In this document: positions 7,203 through 12,794 of the stretch, piece after piece
How positions within the stretch are numbered: the first letter of the stretch is position 1
Layout: each line of letters starts with the position of its first letter
Assembly: GCA_937896495.1 (NCBI GenBank)
Contig: CALBNQ010000119.1
Coordinates: 1-13,175, forward strand
Direction of reading: 5' to 3'
Source of the DNA: an uncultured archaeon
Lineage (GTDB): Archaea; Thermoproteota; Nitrososphaeria; Nitrososphaerales; Nitrosopumilaceae
Length of the DNA stretch: 13,175 nucleotides
Made by a program: the position numbers and the translations under genes
Notes under the pieces: generated by a model
What the model was told of the DNA's origin: nothing
Seen by the model: only the letters and a program-made list of their open reading frames with translations
Database searches by the model: none

Positions 7203-7394
7203 TTAATTTTCTTTTTCTTCTTGCTTTTTTTTCATTTTTCTAAATACAATGATCAATAATGTTGCTCCTGCACATCCCCAAAACACTTCTGATGATGTTC
7301 CACTTTTAATTCCATATGACACAAATGTTCCTACAAAACTTAATGTCATTATTGCAATTAGAACCAATCCTATAATGTCCAGAATTTTTGTCAT
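7203..7394 (-). CDS. Small two-helix membrane protein, unknown function
   Basis: A 63-aa protein with two predicted membrane helices (about residues 5-27, IIGLVLIAIMTLSFVGTFVS, and 37-51, VFWGCAGATLLIIVF) and a short, very basic cytoplasmic tail (RKMKKKQEEKEN). No family is recognised. The start at ATG (complement 7392-7394) is supported by a GAGGT at 7403-7407, complementary to the archaeal 16S anti-Shine-Dalgarno and 8 nt before the ATG. It is one of the few RBS-like sites in this window. The gene is divergent from another tiny membrane protein whose tail is similarly lysine-rich. Confidence 0.6.
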   Translation of the reverse strand: MTKILDIIGLVLIAIMTLSFVGTFVSYGIKSGTSSEVFWGCAGATLLIIVFRKMKKKQEEKEN

Positions 7395-7427
7395 ACTTTT
7401 CTACCTCTCATCCCATAAAATCAAAAA

Positions 7428-7436
7428 GATATATGG
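7428..7436 (+). promoter_or_regulatory. TATA-like box before the 7490 gene
   Basis: GATATATGG is centred near 7431-7432. A 26-nt offset places transcription start near 7457, which is a CTG codon in frame with the downstream gene, 33 nt before its first ATG. It could also serve the divergent 7394 gene. Confidence 0.4.
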
Positions 7437-7489
7437 TTTTGTAAATTAGAAATGTTCTGGACAAATATCTTACAGTAATTCTAATTTTT

Positions 7490-7672
7490 ATGGTTGTGGG
7501 AATTCCTATTGCTTGGATTTCTCCTCTTACTGGAGAAATGCGTGAAGTACCGTTGCTTCCATTATTTTATGGTTCAATTGGCGGAATTATCTTAATTGTC
7601 TTTTATAGTTCATACAAAGAGAAAAAAGAACGACAAAAAGCTAACGAAAAACGAAGAAAATCTAAAAAATAG
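7490..7672 (+). CDS. Small membrane protein, unknown function; start may lie upstream at CTG 7457
   Basis: 60 aa from ATG 7490: a short hydrophobic stretch (VVGIPIAWI), a loop (SPLTGEMREVPLLP), a second hydrophobic helix (about residues 27-40, YGSIGGIILIVFYS), then a strongly basic tail (KEKKERQKANEKRRKSKK). The frame stays open upstream to a TAA at 7442-7444. Those codons add LDKYLTVILIF, which would complete the first helix. No ATG, GTG or TTG exists in that extension, but CTG 7457 is exactly where the TATA box predicts the transcript to begin. I list the ATG start as the conservative choice. No family is recognised. The stop is 3 nt from the stop of the convergent winged-helix gene. Confidence 0.6.
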   Translation: MVVGIPIAWISPLTGEMREVPLLPLFYGSIGGIILIVFYSSYKEKKERQKANEKRRKSKK

Positions 7673-7675
7673 ATT

Positions 7676-7957
7676 TTAGAGTTCTAATCCAAATGATTCT
7701 GCAATACTGGAGAAGTTTACATATGATTCCAAATATTGTCTACCTTTTGGAGTAATGACAAATGTATTCTTACCATCATATTCTATTTTATTGATTAGAC
7801 CTGCACCTGTTAAATTCTGCAAGAATTTGGATAGTCTTGAGTGAGAGAGATTTGCTTTTGTTAAAAGAGATGTTGTTTTGATTCCTTCTTGACCTGATTG
7901 TTCAGTTACAGTTAACAGATCTGCAACAATTTGCATACTTGTTCTATAGGAAACCAT
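7676..7957 (-). CDS. Winged helix-turn-helix transcriptional regulator
   Basis: A 93-aa one-domain DNA-binding protein of the archaeal winged-helix type. Helix 1 is MQIVADLLTVTEQ; the helix-turn-helix is GIKTTSLLTKANLSHSRLSK (about residues 26-45); the wing is GLINKIEYDGKNTFVITPKG (about 54-73); a C-terminal helix (RQYLESYVNFSSIAESFG) probably mediates dimerisation. There is no ligand- or metal-binding domain. It is similar in build to many small thaumarchaeal wHTH proteins of unknown target. The start ATG 7957 is chosen over GTG 7966 because a TATATC box centred near 7983 lies 26 nt upstream of the ATG. It is divergent from the zinc-cluster gene at 8038, so it may regulate that promoter; this is only an inference from position. 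Confidence 0.85.
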   Translation of the reverse strand: MVSYRTSMQIVADLLTVTEQSGQEGIKTTSLLTKANLSHSRLSKFLQNLTGAGLINKIEYDGKNTFVITPKGRQYLESYVNFSSIAESFGLEL

Positions 7958-7980
7958 GTGTAACACTGTTTAAAACTAAG

Positions 7981-7986
7981 ATATAA
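7981..7986 (-). promoter_or_regulatory. TATA box of the winged-helix gene
   Basis: TTATAT on the minus strand is 26 nt before ATG 7957, so a leaderless transcript is expected. A TTTTAAAC at 7969-7976 is too close to either start to act as TATA box. Confidence 0.5.
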
Positions 7987-8010
7987 GCGTATTACCATTC
8001 ATTCAGATCA

Positions 8011-8018
8011 GATAAATA
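8011..8018 (+). promoter_or_regulatory. TATA box of the 8038 gene
   Basis: GATAAATA is centred about 24-26 nt before the tandem ATGs at 8038 and 8041, consistent with a leaderless transcript. The separation from the divergent wHTH TATA box is about 25 bp. Confidence 0.45.
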
Positions 8019-8037
8019 AGCACTACTTGTTTTCTTT

Positions 8038-8625
8038 ATGATGTCTTCTCAACAATCTATCCCTTGGTTTGATGACTTTGTAGGTGTTGCTTATAGGTAC
8101 TATGATCTTAGAATGAATGTTGTTCCATTAATTACTGATCGAAAAGAATCTGCATCACTTTGGCATGATACCATTCATTGGTGGGTAGATTCATCGATAA
8201 AACTTAGATTTGTAGAAATGGATGATGAATATTGGTTCATCATGGGTTCAGATTCACAAAAACCTGATACTAATTTATCATTTTTCAAAGTATTGCCAAA
8301 ATCTGAAAATTATGAACGCTTTAAGAAAGGCCATGGTGGTGAAGCATATTTGAGATTGGGAGTTTATTCAGATAAATCACTTGATGATGCAAAAAAAGAT
8401 GCCATGTGTGATTGTGGCCATGAAGCACAAGATCATGATGAAGGTGATGATGATGTATGTTTATTCAACAAATGTGATTGTAAAAAATTTTCCAGCTTTC
8501 AAGTAAATTTATTGAAAAGAAAAAAAATAATTACAGACATTAAATTTTTAGAAGAAAAGGATGTTAAAGACGATACTTTATCCTGGAATTGTCTAAATGT
8601 AAATAAATATTCAAAACTAAATTAA
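8038..8625 (+). CDS. Hypothetical protein with a Cys/His zinc-cluster module
   Basis: A 195-aa protein (194 from ATG 8041) with no recognised family for its N-terminal part. That part is rich in aromatic residues (IPWFDDFVGVAYRYYD, TIHWWVDSSIKLRF, DDEYWFIMGSD) and looks like a compact soluble domain. Residues about 123-151 carry a metal-binding-type cluster: C-x-C-G-H near 124-128, His133, Cys141, then C-x-C at 146 and 148 followed by KKF. A very acidic loop (QDHDEGDDDV) lies between the halves. This C.CGH...H...C....C.CK.F pattern recurs in unrelated proteins of archaea and actinobacteria and probably binds Zn2+; that is from memory of the pattern. A basic segment follows (KRKKIITDIKF). It is divergent from a wHTH regulator and convergent with another zinc-cluster gene, with stops overlapping by 4 nt. 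Confidence 0.75.
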   Translation: MMSSQQSIPWFDDFVGVAYRYYDLRMNVVPLITDRKESASLWHDTIHWWVDSSIKLRFVEMDDEYWFIMGSDSQKPDTNLSFFKVLPKSENYERFKKGHGGEAYLRLGVYSDKSLDDAKKDAMCDCGHEAQDHDEGDDDVCLFNKCDCKKFSSFQVNLLKRKKIITDIKFLEEKDVKDDTLSWNCLNVNKYSKLN

Positions 8626-8855
8626 TCCAAATGTGTATTAACTCTGGCATGATCTCCTGGATAGTACTCATTGATTTTTTTTGAATAACATTTCCCACAC
8701 ATTGAACCCTCTATTCCCCATTCTTTCATGGGATAAAAAGGGGTTTCAATTTTTTCACTACAAATACCACATTTATCTTTGGATTTCAAATCACCTTGAC
8801 CTTTTTTCTTGTATATAAAAAACATTCCCGAAAAAATTGTTCTTGTAAAAATCAT
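8622..8855 (-). CDS. Small zinc-ribbon-like protein, unknown function
   Basis: 77 aa from ATG 8855, or 67 aa from the in-frame ATG at 8823-8825. Two CxxC pairs (CGIC at residues 29-32 and CGKC at 53-56), 20 residues apart, are typical of a zinc ribbon. Between them is TPFYPMKEWGIEGS, and the tail is YYPGDHARVNTHLD with histidines. A TATA-like TTAAATATTA at 8856-8865 is too close to ATG 8855 to serve it. It would start transcription near 8834, which favours the shorter protein beginning MFFIYKKKGQG. No catalytic motif is visible, so an adaptor or nucleic-acid/protein-binding role is the general expectation. It lies directly downstream of the AIPR gene on the same strand, about 97 bp away. Confidence 0.7.
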   Translation of the reverse strand: MIFTRTIFSGMFFIYKKKGQGDLKSKDKCGICSEKIETPFYPMKEWGIEGSMCGKCYSKKINEYYPGDHARVNTHLD

Positions 8856-8952
8856 GTTAAATATTACTGGTTTCTATTGACTTTAGGTAGTTAGTCTGAC
8901 CAATGTAAACCTCCTGCAAGATTTTTACTTGGTTGGACTTCTACCCTTGAAA

Positions 8953-10704
8953 TTAGAACAAACTATTAACTAATTTTTTTAAAGCAAAAATCTCATCTTC
9001 TTCTTGTCTAATTTTTTTGTCAATTACTCGTAACATTGTATCATTCCAAACATGTTGAGAAAAGAAATTGTGTTTTGTATTTGCTAATTCAATTTCATCA
9101 TCTACGACTGTATCATCAAGAAATTTTGTAACAATAATATCTGTGGTCTTTAAAATTCTAGAATTTAATTTAAAACTACGAAATATGGGTTCTAATTTTC
9201 GTACATCCTTCTTAAAATCCCCTTTTGATTCCAAAATGTTTTTGTGAAGAATTCTAAAATAAACTGCCACAAAAAATAATGTAGAATATCTTTTTGTTTT
9301 ATGTCCTCCCTTCTTTCCATATTTCAGTGATTTTTTTGCAAATTCTTTTACAAGATATGGATAGAGTAAAACTCTATAATCATCTTTTAGATTGTCATTG
9401 AAAACATCATCGTATTTTCGACCTCTTGGAAGAAATTGTGCAGGAGAACTATATGCTTCAGTTGGTCTTTGTTCAATTCCTGCAACAAGTGATTGAATTG
9501 CATCTTTTGCAACAATAACTTTTTTGTGATTATCTGGAAGATAATTATTGTATATTGAATCTCCGTCATATTCACATTGTTTTGATTTTGTTTTTGTATC
9601 AAAAGAACCTGCTTGAATTTCATAAAAATAACCACAATTTTTTAACTGTGATTTAATTGATTTATGAAAATCCATTAGAGAAACAAGATCTTTTCCTCTA
9701 ACCGAATTTTGAGAATTTCTATATTTTGTAATATTATTTTGCTCTTGTTCATCATCAGCTTTGATTATTGTAACTGTCATCGAACCGTCCATGTTTTTTG
9801 TTCTTTTTGAGTGATCTAGAATTGAATTTGATGTTTGAGCTCCGTTGACAATTTGAGGCGCATGAAGATCAATCCAATTATCTCCTAATTCTGTAAAATC
9901 ATTTACTACAATCGTAATTCCATTATTGTAAAAAAAGAATTTACTTGGATTAGTTTGTAATGTTTCACGTAATCCTTTGTTGACTGTTGTTTTAAATTGC
10001 ATCCATTGTCTGATATTTGATTCAAATACATATTCTCTATTTTTGCTTACAAATTCAGTAAGTTCACGTAACTTCAAAATTCCTAATATTGTATTTTCAT
10101 GTCTAAGCATTCTTTCCAATTTAATTGATGATTTTTTACCTGCAGCTGGTTTTTTAATTCGATCCCATAATTTTTGCACTATTTTTTCTTCATCTATTAT
10201 TTCAACAATATCGTCGTCATATTCTACTCTTTGATCTGTTACATAACAGCATTTTATTTTGAGATTTTTTTCTTTGATTTTTGTCACTAGATGTGCAAGC
10301 TCTGGTCTCATTTTGATGACATCTTTTGCTAAAAGTCGTTTGACATCTTCTTTGAATTTTGCAATTGCTTCAAGTGAATGTGATGTTCCATATTTTGATT
10401 GAAATAACCTAATTGTATTATCTGAAAAATCTACTGGTAGATAGGCATCAATTCCAAGATCATTAGCCCCATCAACAATGGCATCTGCAGCATCATCTTC
10501 GGTTGCTTCAAAAACCCTAGTTAATATCCACTGAAGAAAGTTATTGCCTTTTTCAACCTCGTTTTTAGAATTTTCAGCGTATTCATGAATACTTTCTAGA
10601 ACATTTTCTGAAAATCCTTCTAAAGGTGGACTAGAATCCTTTTCTACTAATAATGCCTTTGAACCTGGAATATACTCTAATAATCCATTTAAATTTTGAG
10701 ACAT
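8953..10704 (-). CDS. AIPR-family protein with N-terminal PD-(D/E)XK-like nuclease domain, probable anti-phage protein
   Basis: A 583-aa soluble protein and the only probable defence gene here. Residues about 55-125 look like a restriction-type nuclease core: a helix (FLQWILTRVFEATEDD), DGANDLGIDAYLP with Asp86, a strand, then LFQSKYG with Gln102 and Lys104. This is a D...QxK arrangement like Mrr-type endonucleases. Residues about 230-350 match the AIPR domain (abortive infection phage resistance family): NIRQWMQFKTTVNKGLRET, FFFYNNGITIVV (256-267), APQIVNGAQTSNSI (282-295) and NITKYRNSQNSVRGKDLVSLMD. The C-terminal third (about 400-583) is helical and basic, with no motif I know. No methyltransferase, helicase or toxin-antitoxin partner is adjacent. 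Start ATG has a TATATAA-type box about 22-25 nt upstream. Nuclease activity and phage defence are family inferences. Confidence 0.82.
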   Translation of the reverse strand: MSQNLNGLLEYIPGSKALLVEKDSSPPLEGFSENVLESIHEYAENSKNEVEKGNNFLQWILTRVFEATEDDAADAIVDGANDLGIDAYLPVDFSDNTIRLFQSKYGTSHSLEAIAKFKEDVKRLLAKDVIKMRPELAHLVTKIKEKNLKIKCCYVTDQRVEYDDDIVEIIDEEKIVQKLWDRIKKPAAGKKSSIKLERMLRHENTILGILKLRELTEFVSKNREYVFESNIRQWMQFKTTVNKGLRETLQTNPSKFFFYNNGITIVVNDFTELGDNWIDLHAPQIVNGAQTSNSILDHSKRTKNMDGSMTVTIIKADDEQEQNNITKYRNSQNSVRGKDLVSLMDFHKSIKSQLKNCGYFYEIQAGSFDTKTKSKQCEYDGDSIYNNYLPDNHKKVIVAKDAIQSLVAGIEQRPTEAYSSPAQFLPRGRKYDDVFNDNLKDDYRVLLYPYLVKEFAKKSLKYGKKGGHKTKRYSTLFFVAVYFRILHKNILESKGDFKKDVRKLEPIFRSFKLNSRILKTTDIIVTKFLDDTVVDDEIELANTKHNFFSQHVWNDTMLRVIDKKIRQEEDEIFALKKLVNSLF

Positions 10705-10719
10705 TTATTTTCTAATATG

Positions 10720-10730
10720 TTATATATTTA
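10720..10730 (-). promoter_or_regulatory. TATA box of the AIPR gene
   Basis: TAAATATATAA on the minus strand, 20-26 nt before the ATG at 10704. It is the strongest TATA-like sequence in the window. It sits inside an imperfect inverted repeat (TTCTAATAT ... ATATTTAGA, 10710-10733) that could bind a regulator. Confidence 0.5.
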
Positions 10731-10777
10731 GAGAATCTGGTAATTATGTAATAACTAAGTTTGAGATCTGATGAAAA

Positions 10778-11185
10778 TTGAAAGAAAAATTACTCTTGAT
10801 AATTCCAATAATCGTTGCGTTAGCATATGTTTTTGCATTTGTTTCTTTTGATGACTCTTCAAACGATGAAAATGATTTGAAAATTATTGAACACGTAGAT
10901 GTTATAATGCCTACAAAAGTTTCTCGTCCTGGATGTGAAATTGAAAACAGATGTTACATTCCATCAGAAATTTTTGTTGAGAAAGGTAAACAAGTAACTT
11001 GGGTAAATGAAGATTCAGCTTTTCATAGTGTCACTTCTGGATTTTATGATTCTCCAACAGATCTTTTTGACAGTGGATATTTGGATCCATATGAATCGTT
11101 TTCTCTCACTTTTGATGAATCAGGAATATTTGATTATTTTTGTACCCTTCATCCTTGGATGGAAGGACAAGTAATTGTTGAATAA
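10778..11185 (+). CDS. Membrane-anchored blue-copper (plastocyanin-like) protein
   Basis: A 135-aa cupredoxin, presumably an outward-facing one-electron carrier. An N-terminal hydrophobic helix (LLLIIPIIVALAYVFAFVSF, residues 5-24) anchors it; no lipobox cysteine is seen. After an acidic linker comes the cupredoxin barrel: IPSEIFVEKGKQVTWVNED, then AFHSV with His83, and the C-terminal loop FDYFCTLHPWMEG supplying Cys122, His125 and Met128. All four type-1 copper ligands are therefore present in the usual spacing. Cys53 and Cys59 (GCEIENRC) may form an extra disulfide. Ammonia-oxidising archaea use many such proteins in electron transfer. The start is TTG 10778: an in-frame TGA at 10772 lies just before, and the ATG at 10771 is in another frame. 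The last base of the stop coincides with the 3' end of tRNA-Cys on the other strand. Confidence 0.9.
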   Translation: MKEKLLLIIPIIVALAYVFAFVSFDDSSNDENDLKIIEHVDVIMPTKVSRPGCEIENRCYIPSEIFVEKGKQVTWVNEDSAFHSVTSGFYDSPTDLFDSGYLDPYESFSLTFDESGIFDYFCTLHPWMEGQVIVE

Positions 11186-11256
11186 GGTACCCGAGGGAGT
11201 CGAACCCCCTTGTATAAGCTTTGCAGGCTCACGCATAACCGTTCTGCCAGAGTACC
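11185..11256 (-). tRNA. tRNA-Cys (anticodon GCA)
   Basis: The minus strand folds into a complete 72-nt cloverleaf. The acceptor GGTACTC pairs with GGGTACC (one T-G). The D arm GCAG...ATGC has the G13-A22 mismatch common in archaeal tRNA-Cys. The anticodon stem TGAGC/GCTTA closes loop CTGCAAA with anticodon GCA (complement of 11222-11224). The variable loop is TACAA; the T arm GGGGG/CCCTC has loop TTCGACT (normal A58). The discriminator is U73, the expected cysteine identity base. CCA is not encoded and there is no intron. It follows the histone gene on the same strand by 38 nt, so it may be processed from a histone transcript or use a weak TTAAT element near 11282. Confidence 0.94.
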
Positions 11257-11294
11257 GTTTTAAAAAACATGAAATGAACAATTAACTCTTTAGA

Positions 11295-11516
11295 TTAGAA
11301 TTTGTTAAATGGTTTCGAAGCTAATTTAATATCTTCTCCTTTCACTGTTTTTCTACTTGCATGAGCTGCCATATCTACAGCACTCTTTGCGATTCCTTCC
11401 GCTAATTCTTCAATCACTCTTCTTAATTCATCTGCAGATTCATCACTTACTCTTTCAGCACCTGCTTTTTTTAGAATTCTATACATTGCAGATAATCCCA
11501 ATTCTGATGATTTCAT
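11295..11516 (-). CDS. Archaeal histone
   Basis: A 73-aa single histone-fold protein that wraps DNA as dimers or longer polymers in the nucleoid. The three-helix fold is clear: alpha1 [17 protein letters not shown], alpha2 [21 protein letters not shown] followed by [13 protein letters not shown] (loop 2 with the Arg-Lys-Thr-Val DNA-contact motif), and alpha3 [11 protein letters not shown]. Tails are minimal: about six residues at the N terminus, and the protein ends NKF shortly after alpha3. Start ATG lies at the complement of 11514-11516. It is divergently arranged with the tatD-like gene, and a perfect 15-bp AT-rich inverted repeat lies 15 bp upstream of its start. The gene continues into tRNA-Cys downstream on the same strand. 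Confidence 0.97.
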   Translation of the reverse strand: MKSSELGLSAMYRILKKAGAERVSDESADELRRVIEELAEGIAKSAVDMAAHASRKTVKGEDIKLASKPFNKF

Positions 11517-11530
11517 AAATTTTCTTTTAG

Positions 11531-11545
11531 TTTTTTCCGAAAAAA
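11531..11545. repeat. Perfect 15-bp inverted repeat between histone and tatD-like genes
   Basis: TTTTTTC-C-GAAAAAA has 7-bp arms about one central base. It is 15 nt from the histone start codon, where the promoter core should be, and could be an operator. A DNA-bending A/T tract is the alternative explanation. Confidence 0.45.
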
Positions 11546-11612
11546 GATAATGAGTGAAAAAATATCACCTAGGAATCGATTTATACAGACTATTTTAACA
11601 ATCGATAAAGAA

Positions 11613-12368
11613 ATGACATGGTATTTTGATTCACACATTCATTTATCTGATCCTAACTATTCTTCTGACATCGAATTTATTTTAAAAGGAATGGAGTATA
11701 TGAAAATGAAAGCTTGTTGTGTATCAATGGATGTTAAAAACTCTTTAGATACATTGAATCTTGCAAAAAAAAGTAATCATGTTTTACCTTTCATTGGAAT
11801 TCATCCTGAATGTGCAAATGATGGAATTGAAAAAATGATTAACTTAATTGATAAGCATCATGTAAATCTTAATGGAATTGGAGAAATTGGGTTAGATCCT
11901 ACATATACTAAAACCCCTGAAGATACTAAAAGTCAGATTCATGTATTTGAAACGTTATTATCATTAGCAGAAAAATTTGATAAACCTGTTTCAATTCATT
12001 CTAGGAAAAGTCTTGATGATGTTTTTGAAATCATGACTTCTTATGAAACAAAACATGCTTTACTTCATTGGTTTGATGGAAGTAAAAAACAACTTCAAAA
12101 AGCAATGGATATGGGTTTTTTTGTATCTTATGGACCTGTAACGATTTATGCTAATGACAAACAAACTTTGTTATCTAAAACAGATGAATCTAAAATTCTT
12201 GTTGAGACTGATGGTCCTGTACATTTTTCTAGGTGTTTTGAAATGAAATCTGCCCAAATCAGCTTTATTCCAAGTGTTATTTTCTGTGCATCAAAAATTC
12301 TTGGAAAAACATTTGATGACATGTCATCTATATTGGAAAAAAACTCAATTTCATTTTTGGGAATATAG
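11613..12368 (+). CDS. TatD-family metal-dependent hydrolase
   Basis: A 251-aa amidohydrolase-fold protein of the TatD family, whose members are metal-dependent DNases (3'-5' exonuclease activity) linked to DNA repair or degradation. Motifs in order are FDSHIHL (metal-binding HxH, about residues 5-11), FIGIHPECA, GIGEIGLDP (the bridging Glu), PVSIHSRKS (metal His), LLHWFDGS (normally HCFSG), and ILVETDGP (catalytic/metal Asp). Several positions differ from bacterial TatD, as is usual for archaeal members, so substrate is uncertain. I start at ATG 11613 because the HxH motif normally lies within 10 residues of the N terminus and a TTTATA box is about 30 nt before it. A longer form from ATG 11550 would add 21 residues (272 aa) that look unstructured. 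The stop is followed at once by the S17e promoter. Confidence 0.85.
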   Translation: MTWYFDSHIHLSDPNYSSDIEFILKGMEYMKMKACCVSMDVKNSLDTLNLAKKSNHVLPFIGIHPECANDGIEKMINLIDKHHVNLNGIGEIGLDPTYTKTPEDTKSQIHVFETLLSLAEKFDKPVSIHSRKSLDDVFEIMTSYETKHALLHWFDGSKKQLQKAMDMGFFVSYGPVTIYANDKQTLLSKTDESKILVETDGPVHFSRCFEMKSAQISFIPSVIFCASKILGKTFDDMSSILEKNSISFLGI

Positions 12369-12377
12369 GTATAAAAC
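12369..12377 (+). promoter_or_regulatory. TATA box of rps17e (leaderless promoter)
   Basis: GTATAAAAC begins directly after the tatD-like stop codon. Its centre is 26 nt before the GTG at 12399, which argues for GTG 12399 over TTG 12393 as the start. Confidence 0.6.
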
Positions 12378-12398
12378 ACCCTATTTTCTAGATTGTTT

Positions 12399-12755
12399 GT
12401 GGACAGAATAAAACGTCTTTCATATGAAGTGTTAGATGAACATAAATCAAAATTCGGTGTGGATTTTGCTGATAATAAACAAGTTCTAAATCAAATTTCT
12501 ATAATCCGCTCAAAAGGTCTTAAAAATGAAATTGCTGGTTATATTACAAAATTCATCAAAAAAGAGATTCGTGAAGAAAAAACAAAACAAGATAGAATTG
12601 AGGCTTCACGCTCAATTACAGAAACTGAACAAGACATTGAAATTGTAAATGATTCATCAGAAATTTCAACACCTTCTGAAGATGATGATTCTGTAATTGT
12701 AATGGATAATTCTACATCTGAAGTTTCTGAAACTGTTGAAGAAAAAACTGAATAA
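12399..12755 (+). CDS. rps17e: 30S ribosomal protein S17e with long acidic C-terminal extension
   Basis: Archaeal/eukaryotic-only small-subunit protein, placed on the 30S head in ribosome structures. From GTG 12399 the product is 118 aa and begins MDRIKRLSYEVLDEHKSKFG. The conserved core continues through NKQVLNQISIIRSKGLKNEI and AGYITKFIKKEI (to about residue 58). Typical archaeal S17e ends near there. The remaining roughly 58 residues are a Glu/Asp/Ser/Thr-rich low-complexity tail (for example SEDDDSVIVMDNS and a final VEEKTE). The start is chosen from TATA spacing; TTG 12393 would add two residues. It has its own promoter and is followed 39 nt later by the MoaD-like gene on the same strand, which may share its transcript. 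Confidence 0.93.
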   Translation: MDRIKRLSYEVLDEHKSKFGVDFADNKQVLNQISIIRSKGLKNEIAGYITKFIKKEIREEKTKQDRIEASRSITETEQDIEIVNDSSEISTPSEDDDSVIVMDNSTSEVSETVEEKTE

Positions 12756-12794
12756 TATTCTAAACAGCGCTTCTTTGTTTTACCTTGATATGAT

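Noticed and set aside
8856..8952. Short gap between the AIPR gene and the zinc-ribbon gene, with a plus-strand frame reading about 24 codons (from near 8896 to 8970) and a short minus-strand frame
   Set aside because: No start codon with a promoter or RBS and no recognisable motif; the frame runs into the end of the AIPR gene. I see nothing supportable beyond a TATA-like element at the left edge.
10771..10851. ATG at 10771 before the cupredoxin gene
   Set aside because: It is out of frame with the copper protein and stops after about 26 codons. The in-frame TTG 10778 with a hydrophobic N-terminal helix is the better start.
11257..11268. GTTTTAAAAAAC just upstream of tRNA-Cys as its TATA box
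   Set aside because: It is only about 6 nt from the mature 5' end, too close for a TATA box at the usual 26-nt distance.
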